Part shown: positions 1-11,045 of the stretch, piece by piece | How the letters are laid out: every line of letters begins with the position of its first letter | Numbering within the stretch: the first letter of the stretch is position 1 | Origin: Romboutsia hominis | GTDB lineage: Bacteria; Bacillota; Clostridia; Peptostreptococcales; Peptostreptococcaceae | Direction: 5' to 3' | Length of the DNA stretch: 64,000 nucleotides | Assembly (NCBI RefSeq): GCF_900002575.1 | Contig: NZ_LN650648.1 | Location: 1-64,000, forward strand | Made by a program: the position numbers and the translations under genes | The notes under the pieces: generated by a model | Seen by the model: the letters and a program-made list of their open reading frames with translations, nothing else | Told to the model about the DNA's origin: nothing | The model's database searches: none

Positions 1-416
<416 letters not shown>

Positions 417-457
417 TTACCTACTGTTTAATTTTGAGAGTTTTTATAAAAAATCTC

Positions 458-486
458 TTGACAAAATTCGACAAATATAATAAAAT
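458..486 (+). promoter_or_regulatory. Predicted promoter in the 16S-tRNA-Ala spacer, with an Spo0A-box-like sequence inside
   Basis: A consensus -35 TTGACA at 458-463 is followed after 17 bp by TAAAAT at 481-486, about 20 bp before the tRNA. The spacer of the promoter contains TTCGACAAA (467-475), the exact reverse complement of the 0A box TTTGTCGAA. It would allow transcription of tRNA-Ala, 23S and 5S independent of the upstream 16S promoters. Sequence match only; no experimental support. Confidence 0.5.
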
Positions 487-506
487 ATTTATGTTGAAAA
501 TGATAT

Positions 507-582
507 GGGGGTGTAGCTCAGCTGGGAGAGCACTTGCCTTGCACGCAAGGGGTCAGGAGTTCGATCCTCCTCATCTCCACCA
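507..582 (+). tRNA. tRNA-Ala (anticodon TGC)
   Basis: A complete 76-nt cloverleaf. Acceptor arms are GGGGGTG (507-513) and CATCTCC (572-578), with a G3-U70 pair, the alanine identity element. The anticodon stem is CTTGC/GCAAG with anticodon TGC at 540-542, the T-loop is GTTCGATCC, and the CCA end is encoded (580-582). Location in the 16S-23S spacer is typical of Firmicute rrn operons. Confidence 0.98.
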
Positions 583-587
583 TTAGT

Positions 588-613
588 ACTTTGAAAACTG
601 TATAACATTTAGT
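588..613 (+). other. 5' arm of the 23S precursor processing stem
   Basis: Bases 588-613 pair with 3585-3610 on the far side of the 23S gene. By direct alignment 25 of 26 positions pair (one G-U, one A-A mismatch at 605/3593). Such long-range stems flanking 23S are the substrate for RNase III-type processing of pre-23S rRNA. Confidence 0.8.
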
Positions 614-673
614 GATATGACATCATTTTTTATAAATAGACAAGAAAAGTCTTTAAAATAATTTTTAATAACT

Positions 674-3574
<2,901 letters not shown>

Positions 3575-3584
3575 AAAATCATTA

Positions 3585-3610
3585 ACTAAATGATATACAG
3601 TTTTCAGAGT
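3585..3610 (+). other. 3' arm of the 23S precursor processing stem
   Basis: Complement of 588-613 (25 of 26 positions pair). Together with the 5' arm it loops out the mature 23S sequence for processing. It sits in the short 23S-5S spacer. Confidence 0.8.
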
Positions 3611-3632
3611 ATTAACTCTAAAAGATAAAGAT

Positions 3633-3752
3633 TATGTGGTTATTATAGCAAAGAGGATACACCTGTTCCCATACCGAACACAGAAGTTAAGCTCTTTAGC
3701 GCTGATGGTACTTGGGGGGCGACCCCCTGGGAGAGTAAGACGTAGCCACGTA
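3633..3752 (+). rRNA. 5S ribosomal RNA
   Basis: A typical Firmicute 5S with CCCATACCGAACACAGAAG near 3669-3687 and the paired ends TTATGTGG / CCACGTAA. The precursor helix extends outward by a few pairs (GATTA at 3630 with TAATC ending at 3755) and runs into a T7 tract (3756-3762), so the operon may partly terminate here. Exact mature ends are uncertain. RNase M5, which matures 5S, is encoded at 17292. Confidence 0.93.
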
Positions 3753-3805
3753 ATCTTTTTTTATGTCTAAAATTAAATAATGATTAAAATTATTTTTATG
3801 AGTAT

Positions 3806-3850
3806 AAATAAGGTCGTTGATAGATTATAATAGTATCAACGACTTTATTT
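3806..3850 (+). terminator. rRNA operon terminator
   Basis: A 17-bp inverted repeat (3806-3822 with 3834-3850, one G-U pair) with an 11-nt loop. The 3' arm ends in TTTATTT. It lies between the rRNA operon and the decarboxylase gene and would end read-through from the rRNA operon. Confidence 0.8.
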
Positions 3851-3954
3851 GTATTTATATACGAAAATTAATTGATAAATATAATACATATTAAATAAGT
3901 ATTAATTTATTATATTGATTATTGGTTAGATCTAATCATTAGAAGGAGAACAAA

Positions 3955-5364
3955 ATGAAAACAGAGATTATTAATCATTTAAGAGAAATCGTAGAAACTA
4001 ATCTAATATCATTTCATGTGCCAGGTCATAAGTTAGGAAAAATTTATGACAAACTTGGATACTCTGATATAGTTAAAAATATATATAAAATGGACACAAC
4101 TGAGATACCAGGAACTGATAATTTACATTCGCCAGAAGGAATAATAAAAAAATCGCAAGAAAGGGCTTCTAAGGCTTTCAAAAGCGATGAGACATATTAT
4201 CTTATAAATGGAAGTACATGTGGGATACAAGGGGCTATAATGGCTTTATGTAATCCTAAGGATAAGATAATTGTTAATAGAGATTGCCATCAATCTGTTA
4301 TAAATTCATGTATATTAGCTGATATAGAACCTATATATATACTTTCTAAAATTGACAAAGAAACTAATATACAAGAGGGAATAGATATTGAAGAATCTAA
4401 GAAGATAATAGACAATAATTTAGATGCTAAAGCTATTTTACTTACATATCCAACTTACTATGGAAAAACTTTTGAATTAAATGAAATATGTGATTATGCA
4501 CACAAGCACAATATAGCAGTAATAGTAGATGAGGCACATGGGGCGCATTTAGGTTTAAGTGATAGATTACCAAAGACTGCCCTAGAAGAAGGTGCAGATA
4601 TAGTAATTCAAAGTACTCATAAGACATTACCTTCATTTACTCAATCATCAATGATACATATAAAAGGAGATAGAGTGGATAGACAAAGATTAAGTACTAT
4701 GCTTAGAATAATAGAATCATCTAGTCCTTCTTATATTCTTATGTCTTCATTAGAATTGGCTGTAGATATATATGAAACTAAAGGTAATGAATTAATGGAA
4801 GAACTTTTAGATAATATAGAGCAATTTAAAGAAAAAAATAAAAATACAAGTTTTGATATATATAATGAGGATGACAAAACAAAGTTATTTTTATCTTCTA
4901 AAAAACTAGGAATGACGGGATATGAATTAGAAGATCTTTTAAGAGAAAAGTACAATATACAGGTAGAATTAGCCAATTATTATGGAGTACTTTTAATATG
5001 TACTATAGGAAATACTAAAGAAGATTTAGATAAATTATCCGAAGCATTAGAAGACATGTCGAATAGATATAAGAAAGATTCTTATATAGAATGTCTAGAA
5101 TATCCAGTAGTAATACCAGAAAAAGCACTAAATCCTAGAGAGGCATTTTATAAAAATAAGAAAAGTGTTAAAATATATGAAAGTATTGGACAAATTTGTG
5201 CCGAATATGTAATACCGTATCCTCCAGGAGTGAGTTTGTTGTCTCCAGGAGAAGTAATTACTAAAGAAATAATAGATTATGTAATTTTATGCCATAAAAA
5301 AGGAATGAATATAAATGGAATAAAAGATTTGAATTTAGAATTTATAGAGATTATAAGTGACTAA
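3955..5364 (+). CDS. speA: Orn/Lys/Arg decarboxylase family protein (PLP-dependent)
   Basis: A 469-residue PLP enzyme of the short Firmicute Orn/Lys/Arg decarboxylase family (the SpeA/YaaO type), which decarboxylates a basic amino acid to a polyamine or its precursor. Visible signatures are HVPGHK (21-26), the PLP-ring and pyridine-nitrogen motif DEAHGAH (Asp192, His195) and STHK with the Schiff-base Lys223. A C-terminal small domain follows. The start has a good ribosome site (AGAAGGAG). It lies directly before tmk, the position of yaaO in B. subtilis. Substrate cannot be read from the sequence; the symbol follows B. subtilis/clostridial usage for arginine decarboxylase. Confidence 0.88.
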   Translation: MKTEIINHLREIVETNLISFHVPGHKLGKIYDKLGYSDIVKNIYKMDTTEIPGTDNLHSPEGIIKKSQERASKAFKSDETYYLINGSTCGIQGAIMALCNPKDKIIVNRDCHQSVINSCILADIEPIYILSKIDKETNIQEGIDIEESKKIIDNNLDAKAILLTYPTYYGKTFELNEICDYAHKHNIAVIVDEAHGAHLGLSDRLPKTALEEGADIVIQSTHKTLPSFTQSSMIHIKGDRVDRQRLSTMLRIIESSSPSYILMSSLELAVDIYETKGNELMEELLDNIEQFKEKNKNTSFDIYNEDDKTKLFLSSKKLGMTGYELEDLLREKYNIQVELANYYGVLLICTIGNTKEDLDKLSEALEDMSNRYKKDSYIECLEYPVVIPEKALNPREAFYKNKKSVKIYESIGQICAEYVIPYPPGVSLLSPGEVITKEIIDYVILCHKKGMNINGIKDLNLEFIEIISD

Positions 5365-5493
5365 TATAAATGATTATAAATTTTAGATAGACTCAGTTTA
5401 ATATGTTATGTTAGTTAATCTATTATTCTATTAATGTATCTTATACATAATTAAAAAATAAATCAAAATATATAAGACTAAATAAAGAATTAC

Positions 5494-5540
5494 GGAGGTG
5501 ATACCTGGTTAAATATTTTTTTAATCAGGATATAAATATG
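5494..5540 (+). promoter_or_regulatory. tmk ribosome-binding site separated from ATG by a hairpin
   Basis: A strong Shine-Dalgarno GGAGGTGAT (5494-5502) is 35 nt from the only plausible ATG (5538), too far for direct use. Between them CCTGGTTAAA (5504-5513) pairs completely with TTTAATCAGG (5520-5529; one G-U) around a 6-nt loop. Folding this 10-bp stem leaves about 9 unpaired nt between Shine-Dalgarno and ATG, a normal spacing. An alternative is CTG at 5505 as start, which is in frame and 6 nt after GGAGG. Confidence 0.6.
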
Positions 5541-6227
5541 AAGGGAAAGTTAATAATCATAGAAAGTGGATCAGATGCAAGCGGAAAGGCCACTCAAACA
5601 AAGAAGTTATATGAAAGACTTTTAGAAGATGGATATAATGTTAGAAAGGTTGAATATCCAAACTATGATGGAGAATCATCAGCACTAGTTAAGATGTACT
5701 TAAGAGGAGATTTTGGAAGTAAGCCTTCAGATGTAGACCCGTATATAGCATCTACATTTTATGCAGCAGATAGATATGCATCGTTTAAAACAGAATGGGA
5801 AGAGTTCTACAATAATGGTGGTATAGTACTTGCAGATAGATATACAACATCTAATATGGTACATCAAGCTTCTAAAATGGCTAAAGAAGATAGAGATAAA
5901 TATTTAGATTGGTTATTTGATTATGAGTTTAATCTATATAAAATTCCACAACCAGATTGTGTAGTATTTTTAGATGTTCCAATAGAGTTTAGTAAAAAAC
6001 TTATGGAAAATAGAAAAAACAAAATAACTGGTGAGGATAAAAAAGATATACATGAAAGTGATTTAGATTATTTAGAGAAATCATATAACAACTCTTTATA
6101 TATAGCTGATAAGTATAATTGGGAAAAAATAAACTGTGTAGAGGAAGAAAACCTTAGAAGTATAGATAGTATACATGAAGAGATATACAAGGTTGTAGAG
6201 GATAAGATAAAATCTGTGGAGAGATAA
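5538..6227 (+). CDS. tmk: Thymidylate kinase (dTMP kinase)
   Basis: Phosphorylates dTMP to dTDP. The 229-residue protein has the P-loop GSDASGKATQ (11-20), a variant of the family GxDGSGKTTQ, then the DRYTTSN motif typical of the dTMP kinase DR(Y/F) segment and a lid-like charged segment near 150-165. It matches the clostridial branch rather than the classical B. subtilis form. holB follows after 2 nt, so the two are co-transcribed, as in B. subtilis where tmk and holB are close. The translation start region is unusual (see the regulatory entry). If CTG 5505 were used the protein would gain 11 N-terminal residues, which is unlikely because the P-loop strand normally begins at once. Confidence 0.9.
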   Translation: MKGKLIIIESGSDASGKATQTKKLYERLLEDGYNVRKVEYPNYDGESSALVKMYLRGDFGSKPSDVDPYIASTFYAADRYASFKTEWEEFYNNGGIVLADRYTTSNMVHQASKMAKEDRDKYLDWLFDYEFNLYKIPQPDCVVFLDVPIEFSKKLMENRKNKITGEDKKDIHESDLDYLEKSYNNSLYIADKYNWEKINCVEEENLRSIDSIHEEIYKVVEDKIKSVER

Positions 6228-6229
6228 AT

Positions 6230-7165
6230 ATGTACTTTGAAGATATAATAGGACAAGAGTTTGCTAAAAAATACTTAACAAATTCTATAAACAATAACAA
6301 AATAAGCCATGCATACATGTTTGAAGGAATAGAAGGTATAGGAAAAAAGAAACTAACCGAGGAATTAGCAAAATTATTGCTAGATATAAGTGATGTTAAT
6401 AATAGCCCTGACTATATAGAGATAAAGCCAGATGGAAATAGTATAAAAATAGCACAAATAAGAAAATTACAAACAGATATAATTATAAAGCCTCATAAAG
6501 ATTATAAAATATATGTAATAAATGATGCACATAAAATGACAGTTGAAGGTCAAAATGCTCTTTTAAAGACGTTAGAAGAGCCACCACAGTATGCTATAAT
6601 AATTCTTGTAACATCTAATAAAGAAGCTCTTTTAGACACTATAAAATCTAGATGTGAAATAATTAAATTCTTACCTATATCTCTTATAGACTTAAAAAAA
6701 TACCTAATACAAAAAGGTGTAGATGAACAGAGAACTCAATTGTTAGCTACTTTTTCTAGAGGTAGTATAGAAAAAGCATTAGAACTGTCTGAATCTAGTG
6801 AGTTTGCTCTTATGAGAGAAGAAATACAATCATATATAGAAAGACTTCTTGATAAGAATATAGTTGATATATTAGATATATCGTTAGATATAGAAAAATA
6901 TAGAGGAGATATATTCAATATTTTAGATATTATGATTAATTATTTTAGAGATATTATGTTTATAAAAGAAAAAATTGACAAGAACATGATAATAAATTCC
7001 GATAAAATTACTTTTTTACAAAATATGAGTAAAAAAATTAGCTATTCTCAAGTGTCTAAGATTATTGATATAATAGAAGAGACAAAGAAAAAGATAAGAA
7101 GCAATTGTAACTTTAATATAAGTATGCAAGTTATGGCTTTGAATATATATGAGGTGATTAAATGA
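6230..7165 (+). CDS. holB: DNA polymerase III delta' subunit
   Basis: Clamp-loader subunit of the replicative polymerase. The 311-residue protein shows the AAA+ P-loop GIEGIGKK (33-40), the segment NALLKTLEEPP, and the SRC sensor motif (140-142). The family's zinc module, normally four Cys just after the P-loop helix, is missing: the chain runs from ELAKLLLD directly to the SPDYIEIKP segment. It is coupled to tmk (2-nt gap) and overlaps ricT by 4 nt (ATGA), which suggests translational coupling. Confidence 0.92.
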   Translation: MYFEDIIGQEFAKKYLTNSINNNKISHAYMFEGIEGIGKKKLTEELAKLLLDISDVNNSPDYIEIKPDGNSIKIAQIRKLQTDIIIKPHKDYKIYVINDAHKMTVEGQNALLKTLEEPPQYAIIILVTSNKEALLDTIKSRCEIIKFLPISLIDLKKYLIQKGVDEQRTQLLATFSRGSIEKALELSESSEFALMREEIQSYIERLLDKNIVDILDISLDIEKYRGDIFNILDIMINYFRDIMFIKEKIDKNMIINSDKITFLQNMSKKISYSQVSKIIDIIEETKKKIRSNCNFNISMQVMALNIYEVIK

Positions 7166-8037
7166 TAAAGATAGTGGGTGTTAGGTTTAAAAATGCAGGT
7201 AAAATTTATTACTTTGATCCTGTTGATTTAGAAATAGAGAAAAATATGGATGTAGTAGTTGAAACTGCAAGGGGATTAGAATATGGTTCAGTGGTAGTAG
7301 GGCCAAAGGAAATATCAGAAGAAGAGTTAGTTTCACCATTAAAACCAATCATAAGAGTAGCTACAGAAGAAGATACTAAAATATATCTTGAAAACAAAGA
7401 AAAATCTAAGGAAACTTTTGAAATATGCCAACAAAAAATTAAAAGCCATGGGTTAACTATGTATTTAATAGATTGTGAATATACATTTGATAGAAATAAG
7501 CTAATTTTCTATTTCACAGCAGAAGGCAGAATAGATTTTAGAGAGCTTGTAAAAGATTTAGCATCGATATTTAAGACTAGAATAGAATTAAGACAAATTG
7601 GGGTTAGAGATGAAGCTAAAACAATAGGTGGATTAGGACCATGTGGTAGAAGTCTTTGTTGTTCATCATGGTTAGGAGATTTCCAACCAGTATCTATAAA
7701 AATGGCAAAAGACCAAAGTTTATCATTAAACCCTACAAAAATATCAGGAATATGTGGAAGACTGTTCTGTTGCTTAAAATATGAGCATGATGTGTATGCA
7801 GAAGCGATAGATGTTATGCCATCAGTAGGAGCATTAGTTAAAGTTGAAGATGGAAAAGGACGAGTTATAGAAATAAATCCATTATTAGAACAAGTTAAAG
7901 TTGAATTTAATGATAAGACTATAAAAGTATATCTTAAAGATGATGTTAAGGTATTACAAGAGCCTAGAAAATGTGGTGGATGTCAAAATGATATAGATGA
8001 AGCTACATTAAGAGAGTTAAAGAAACTAGAAGATTAA
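7162..8037 (+). CDS. ricT: PSP1-domain protein RicT (YaaT)
   Basis: A 291-residue PSP1 C-terminal-domain protein. In B. subtilis RicT (YaaT), with RicA and RicF, forms the Y-complex that promotes RNase Y-dependent mRNA maturation and affects sporulation, competence and biofilm phosphorelay. The Cys-rich core GPCGRSLCC and GICGRLFCCLKYEH is present, consistent with Fe-S cluster ligands, and a further CGGC lies near the C-terminus. Its start overlaps the end of holB (ATGA). It is followed by a strong terminator, so tmk-holB-ricT forms one unit. Confidence 0.92.
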   Translation: MIKIVGVRFKNAGKIYYFDPVDLEIEKNMDVVVETARGLEYGSVVVGPKEISEEELVSPLKPIIRVATEEDTKIYLENKEKSKETFEICQQKIKSHGLTMYLIDCEYTFDRNKLIFYFTAEGRIDFRELVKDLASIFKTRIELRQIGVRDEAKTIGGLGPCGRSLCCSSWLGDFQPVSIKMAKDQSLSLNPTKISGICGRLFCCLKYEHDVYAEAIDVMPSVGALVKVEDGKGRVIEINPLLEQVKVEFNDKTIKVYLKDDVKVLQEPRKCGGCQNDIDEATLRELKKLED

Positions 8038-8051
8038 TTTTATATAACTAA

Positions 8052-8077
8052 GGGGGTAGGATTTTTCCTACCCTTTT
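8052..8077 (+). terminator. Terminator after ricT
   Basis: The stem GGGTAGGA / TCCTACCC (8054-8061 with 8066-8073) with a TTTT loop is followed by TTTT. It separates the tmk-holB-ricT unit from trmN6-rsmI. Confidence 0.85.
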
Positions 8078-8179
8078 AGATAGAATAAATATAATTGATA
8101 AAGAACTTAATATAGAAAATATTAATATATTTAGTAAAGTATTTGACAGTCTTAGAGTAAGACATGAAAGGAGATATAT

Positions 8180-8932
8180 ATGGAAGTACAATTAAAGGAA
8201 ACAGAAAGAATAGATGACTTGCAATTGAAAGGTCTTAAATTAATACAGGATAAAACTGGATTTTGTTTTGGTATAGATGCAGTATTATTAGCTAATTTTG
8301 CAAAGGTTAAAAAAGGAGCTAAAGTAGTAGATTTAGGAACTGGAACAGGTATAATACCAACACTTATAGCAGGAAAAAGCCAAGCGAGTAAAATAATAGG
8401 TGTAGAGATACAAGAAGAAGTATATGAAATGGCTACTCGCTCTGTAAAATTAAACAATCTACAAGACAGAGTGGAAATAATAAATGCTGACATAAAAACA
8501 ATAGATAAAACACTAGAAGTACATGGCTATCATGTAGTTACATCAAATCCTCCATATATGCACATGGATGGTATAAAAAACCCTAATGATAAAAAGATGA
8601 TATCAAGACATGAAGTTAAATGCAACTTAGAAGATGTTATAAGAGCAGCATCAAGGCTTACAATGCCTAAAGGAAAGTTTTTCATGATACATAGACCTAC
8701 AAGACTTGTAGATATAATAGAGTTAGGAAGAAAATATAGACTAGAACCTAAGCAAGTTCAATTTATTCATCCAAGAGCTAATAAGGCACCAAACCTAATA
8801 CTTGTAGAGTTTGCTAAAGATGGAAGACCAGAATTGAAAATACTGGACCCATTATATGTATATGGAGAAGATGGAAACTATACAGATGAGATAAAAGCAA
8901 TATATGCAAATGAAGATATAGGAGAAGAGTAA
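8180..8932 (+). CDS. tRNA1(Val) A37 N6-methyltransferase-like protein (YabB family)
   Basis: A 250-residue SAM-dependent methyltransferase of the TrmN6/YabB family. It has the SAM motif DLGTGTGIIP and the N6-adenine catalytic motif NPPY (SNPPYMH). The family methylates the exocyclic amine of adenine 37 in tRNA-Val in E. coli; the Firmicute substrate is less certain. The start is supported by AAAGGAGATATAT directly upstream. rsmI begins on the next base after its stop codon, so the two are translated together, as in B. subtilis yabB-yazA-yabC but without the GIY-YIG gene yazA. Confidence 0.88.
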   Translation: MEVQLKETERIDDLQLKGLKLIQDKTGFCFGIDAVLLANFAKVKKGAKVVDLGTGTGIIPTLIAGKSQASKIIGVEIQEEVYEMATRSVKLNNLQDRVEIINADIKTIDKTLEVHGYHVVTSNPPYMHMDGIKNPNDKKMISRHEVKCNLEDVIRAASRLTMPKGKFFMIHRPTRLVDIIELGRKYRLEPKQVQFIHPRANKAPNLILVEFAKDGRPELKILDPLYVYGEDGNYTDEIKAIYANEDIGEE

Positions 8933-9766
8933 ATGAGCGGAAAGTTATATGTATGTCCAACACCTATAGGTAATTTAGAAGATATGACTTATAGAACAGT
9001 AAGAATTTTAAATGAAGTAGATTTAATAGCAGCAGAAGATACAAGACATAGTATAAAGCTTTTAAATCATTTTGAAATATCTAAACCATTAACTAGTTAC
9101 CATGAACATAATAAAGATTCTAAAGGAAGTTATCTTATAGATAAATTATTAAATGGAGAAAATATAGCATTAATAAGTGATGCAGGAATGCCTGGAATAA
9201 GCGACCCAGGTGAAGAAATAATAAAGCAAGCAATAGAAAATAATATAGAGATAGAAGTATTGCCAGGAGCTAGTGCATCTATTATAGCTTTAGTTGGTTC
9301 AGGGCTAGAAACTAGAAAGTTTGCTTTTGAAGGATTTTTAGATAGAGATAAGAGAGTAAGAAGGCAACAATTAGAAGAAGTCAAGGAAGAAAGAAGAACT
9401 ATAATATTCTATGAATCACCACATAGATTAAAAGATACTTTAAAAGATATGCTAAAAATATTAGGAAATAGAAAAATAGCAGTAAATAGGGAGCTTACTA
9501 AAAAATATCAAGAAGTAATAAGAGAAGATATTGAAACAGTAATTGAAATATTTAATGAAAAAGAAGTAAAGGGTGAATTTGTATTAATAGTAGAAGGATT
9601 TAAAGGTGAGATAACTAAGAAAAATAGCTATGATGACCTTAATGAAAGAGAATATGTTATTGCATTACTAGAAGAAGGTAAAAATAAAAAAGAAGCTATA
9701 AAAATAGTATGTAAGGATAGAAAACTACAGAAAGATATAGTATATAAGCAAGTTTTAGACCTATAA
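8933..9766 (+). CDS. rsmI: 16S rRNA (cytidine-1402-2'-O)-methyltransferase
   Basis: A 277-residue tetrapyrrole-methylase fold enzyme that 2'-O-methylates C1402 in the 16S decoding centre. Visible family motifs are PTPIGNLEDMTYR near the N-terminus, AAEDTRH, SDAGMPGISDPG and LPGASA. Length is typical. Its start abuts the trmN6-like stop codon, so it depends on read-through translation or a Shine-Dalgarno inside the upstream gene (GGAGAAGAG). Confidence 0.95.
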   Translation: MSGKLYVCPTPIGNLEDMTYRTVRILNEVDLIAAEDTRHSIKLLNHFEISKPLTSYHEHNKDSKGSYLIDKLLNGENIALISDAGMPGISDPGEEIIKQAIENNIEIEVLPGASASIIALVGSGLETRKFAFEGFLDRDKRVRRQQLEEVKEERRTIIFYESPHRLKDTLKDMLKILGNRKIAVNRELTKKYQEVIREDIETVIEIFNEKEVKGEFVLIVEGFKGEITKKNSYDDLNEREYVIALLEEGKNKKEAIKIVCKDRKLQKDIVYKQVLDL

Positions 9767-9792
9767 AATAAAACTAACTTGGGGTGGCTAAA

Positions 9793-10494
9793 ATGGAAAT
9801 TAAAGATATGTTGTTAGAAAGTTTAGTGTTTGAAAATACATCAGAAAAGTTTAAAGAATTAGATAGACTTAAAAAATTAGAAAAAGTTATATTAAAATTA
9901 AATGGCATGAAGGAAGTAGGAGAATGTAAATTTCATGTAGTAAATGTCTATGAACATTCTATAAAAGCCTTAGAAGAGTTTGAAGAAATGCTCAAAGAGG
10001 GAGAATTTTTCTCAAGTCATTTAAGAAACAATATAAAAGAATATTTAAATGAAGATATGGATGGTCATATAAAAAAGATTCATCTATTAAAATTAAGTAT
10101 ATTCTTACATGATATAGGTAAAGCAGACAGTAAAACAGTAGATGATACAGGAAGAGTACATTTTAGAGGGCATGAGATAGTAGGAGCTAAAATTTCAAGA
10201 GAATTAGGAAAAAGCCTAAATCTTGATGAAAGAAGTATAGAATTGATTGAAAAATATGTAAGATACCATATGGTACTCTTAGCTCTATATAAGAAAAATG
10301 ATATGAGTAAAGAAAATCTTACAGAGTTATTTGATATTTTAGGAAAAGACTGTATAGGAGTGTTTATATTAGGCTATTGCGATATAGTAGCAACAAGAAA
10401 ACTACTAAATCCAAATGAAGATATGAATATAATAAAGGTGTATATGGAATATGCACTTACGAATTATATCTATAGATACAAGCAAAGTTCATAA
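9793..10494 (+). CDS. HD-domain protein
   Basis: A 233-residue protein with an HD metal-phosphohydrolase domain: HSIKALEEF, then HDIGK, RGHEIVGA and VRYHM supply the expected His/Asp ligands. The layout resembles the HD region of CCA-adding enzymes without the nucleotidyltransferase domain. Substrate is unknown. I start at ATG 9793, where GGGGTGG (9781-9787) gives a normal spacing. A GTG at 9784 is in frame but overlaps that Shine-Dalgarno. It is the last gene of the trmN6-rsmI unit (26-nt gap). Confidence 0.8.
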   Translation: MEIKDMLLESLVFENTSEKFKELDRLKKLEKVILKLNGMKEVGECKFHVVNVYEHSIKALEEFEEMLKEGEFFSSHLRNNIKEYLNEDMDGHIKKIHLLKLSIFLHDIGKADSKTVDDTGRVHFRGHEIVGAKISRELGKSLNLDERSIELIEKYVRYHMVLLALYKKNDMSKENLTELFDILGKDCIGVFILGYCDIVATRKLLNPNEDMNIIKVYMEYALTNYIYRYKQSS

Positions 10495-10530
10495 TATAAA
10501 TATTAGTTAGCTAGAATATATATTTTTAAA

Positions 10531-10580
10531 GAAAAGAAGTCAATGTAAAATAGTAGTTACTTTACATTGACTTCTTTTTT
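10531..10580. terminator. Bidirectional terminator between the HD gene and lrp
   Basis: A long stem: AAGAAGTCAATGTAAA pairs with TTTACATTGACTTCTT. It has A-rich and T-rich flanks on both sides, so it can end both converging transcripts. Confidence 0.88.
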
Positions 10581-10599
10581 GATAATATTGGATCAATTT

Positions 10600-11028
10600 T
10601 TATAATATAGCCTTAGCTTGTATTGGTGTTGATAGTATAACTGAAGTTTTAGTAGAGCCGATTTTCTTTATTGTATCAATAACGTTTTCAAGTTCATACA
10701 TGTCTCTAACTACAACCTTTAATAGTGAGCAGTCATCTCCTGTAACATGATGACATTCAACTATTCTTGGATCTTGACGAGCTACATTAATAAACTCTTC
10801 ATACTTATTGCTAGGTAAAGATATGTGTATAAAAGCTTTTATAACTCTACCTAAAGCATCAGGATTAACTATAGCTTTATAACCTTCTATTATTCCTGAT
10901 TCCTCTAGCCTTTTAACTCTTTCAGAAACAGCTGGAGAAGTTAGTCCAACTATTTTACCTAAATCTTTCATTGAAATTCTACCATCTTGTTGTAGAATGT
11001 CTATAATTCTGTGATCTGTAGCATCCAT
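10600..11028 (-). CDS. Lrp/AsnC family transcriptional regulator
   Basis: A 142-residue regulator. The N-terminal winged helix-turn-helix (about 1-60: RIIDILQQDGRISMKDLGK, then SPAVSERVKRLEESG) is followed by an AsnC-type RAM ligand-binding domain with VTGDDCSLL. Such proteins sense amino acids or related metabolites. It lies 17 bp downstream of pncB on the same strand and is probably co-transcribed. A Shine-Dalgarno AAGGGGG precedes the ATG. Targets cannot be read from the sequence. Confidence 0.9.
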   Translation of the reverse strand: MDATDHRIIDILQQDGRISMKDLGKIVGLTSPAVSERVKRLEESGIIEGYKAIVNPDALGRVIKAFIHISLPSNKYEEFINVARQDPRIVECHHVTGDDCSLLKVVVRDMYELENVIDTIKKIGSTKTSVILSTPIQAKAIL

Positions 11029-11045
11029 TTTGAATCCCCCTTGTA

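Noticed and set aside
458-481. TATAAT at 476-481 as the -10 for TTGACA 458-463
   Set aside because: The spacing would be only 12 bp; TAAAAT at 481-486 gives the normal 17 bp.
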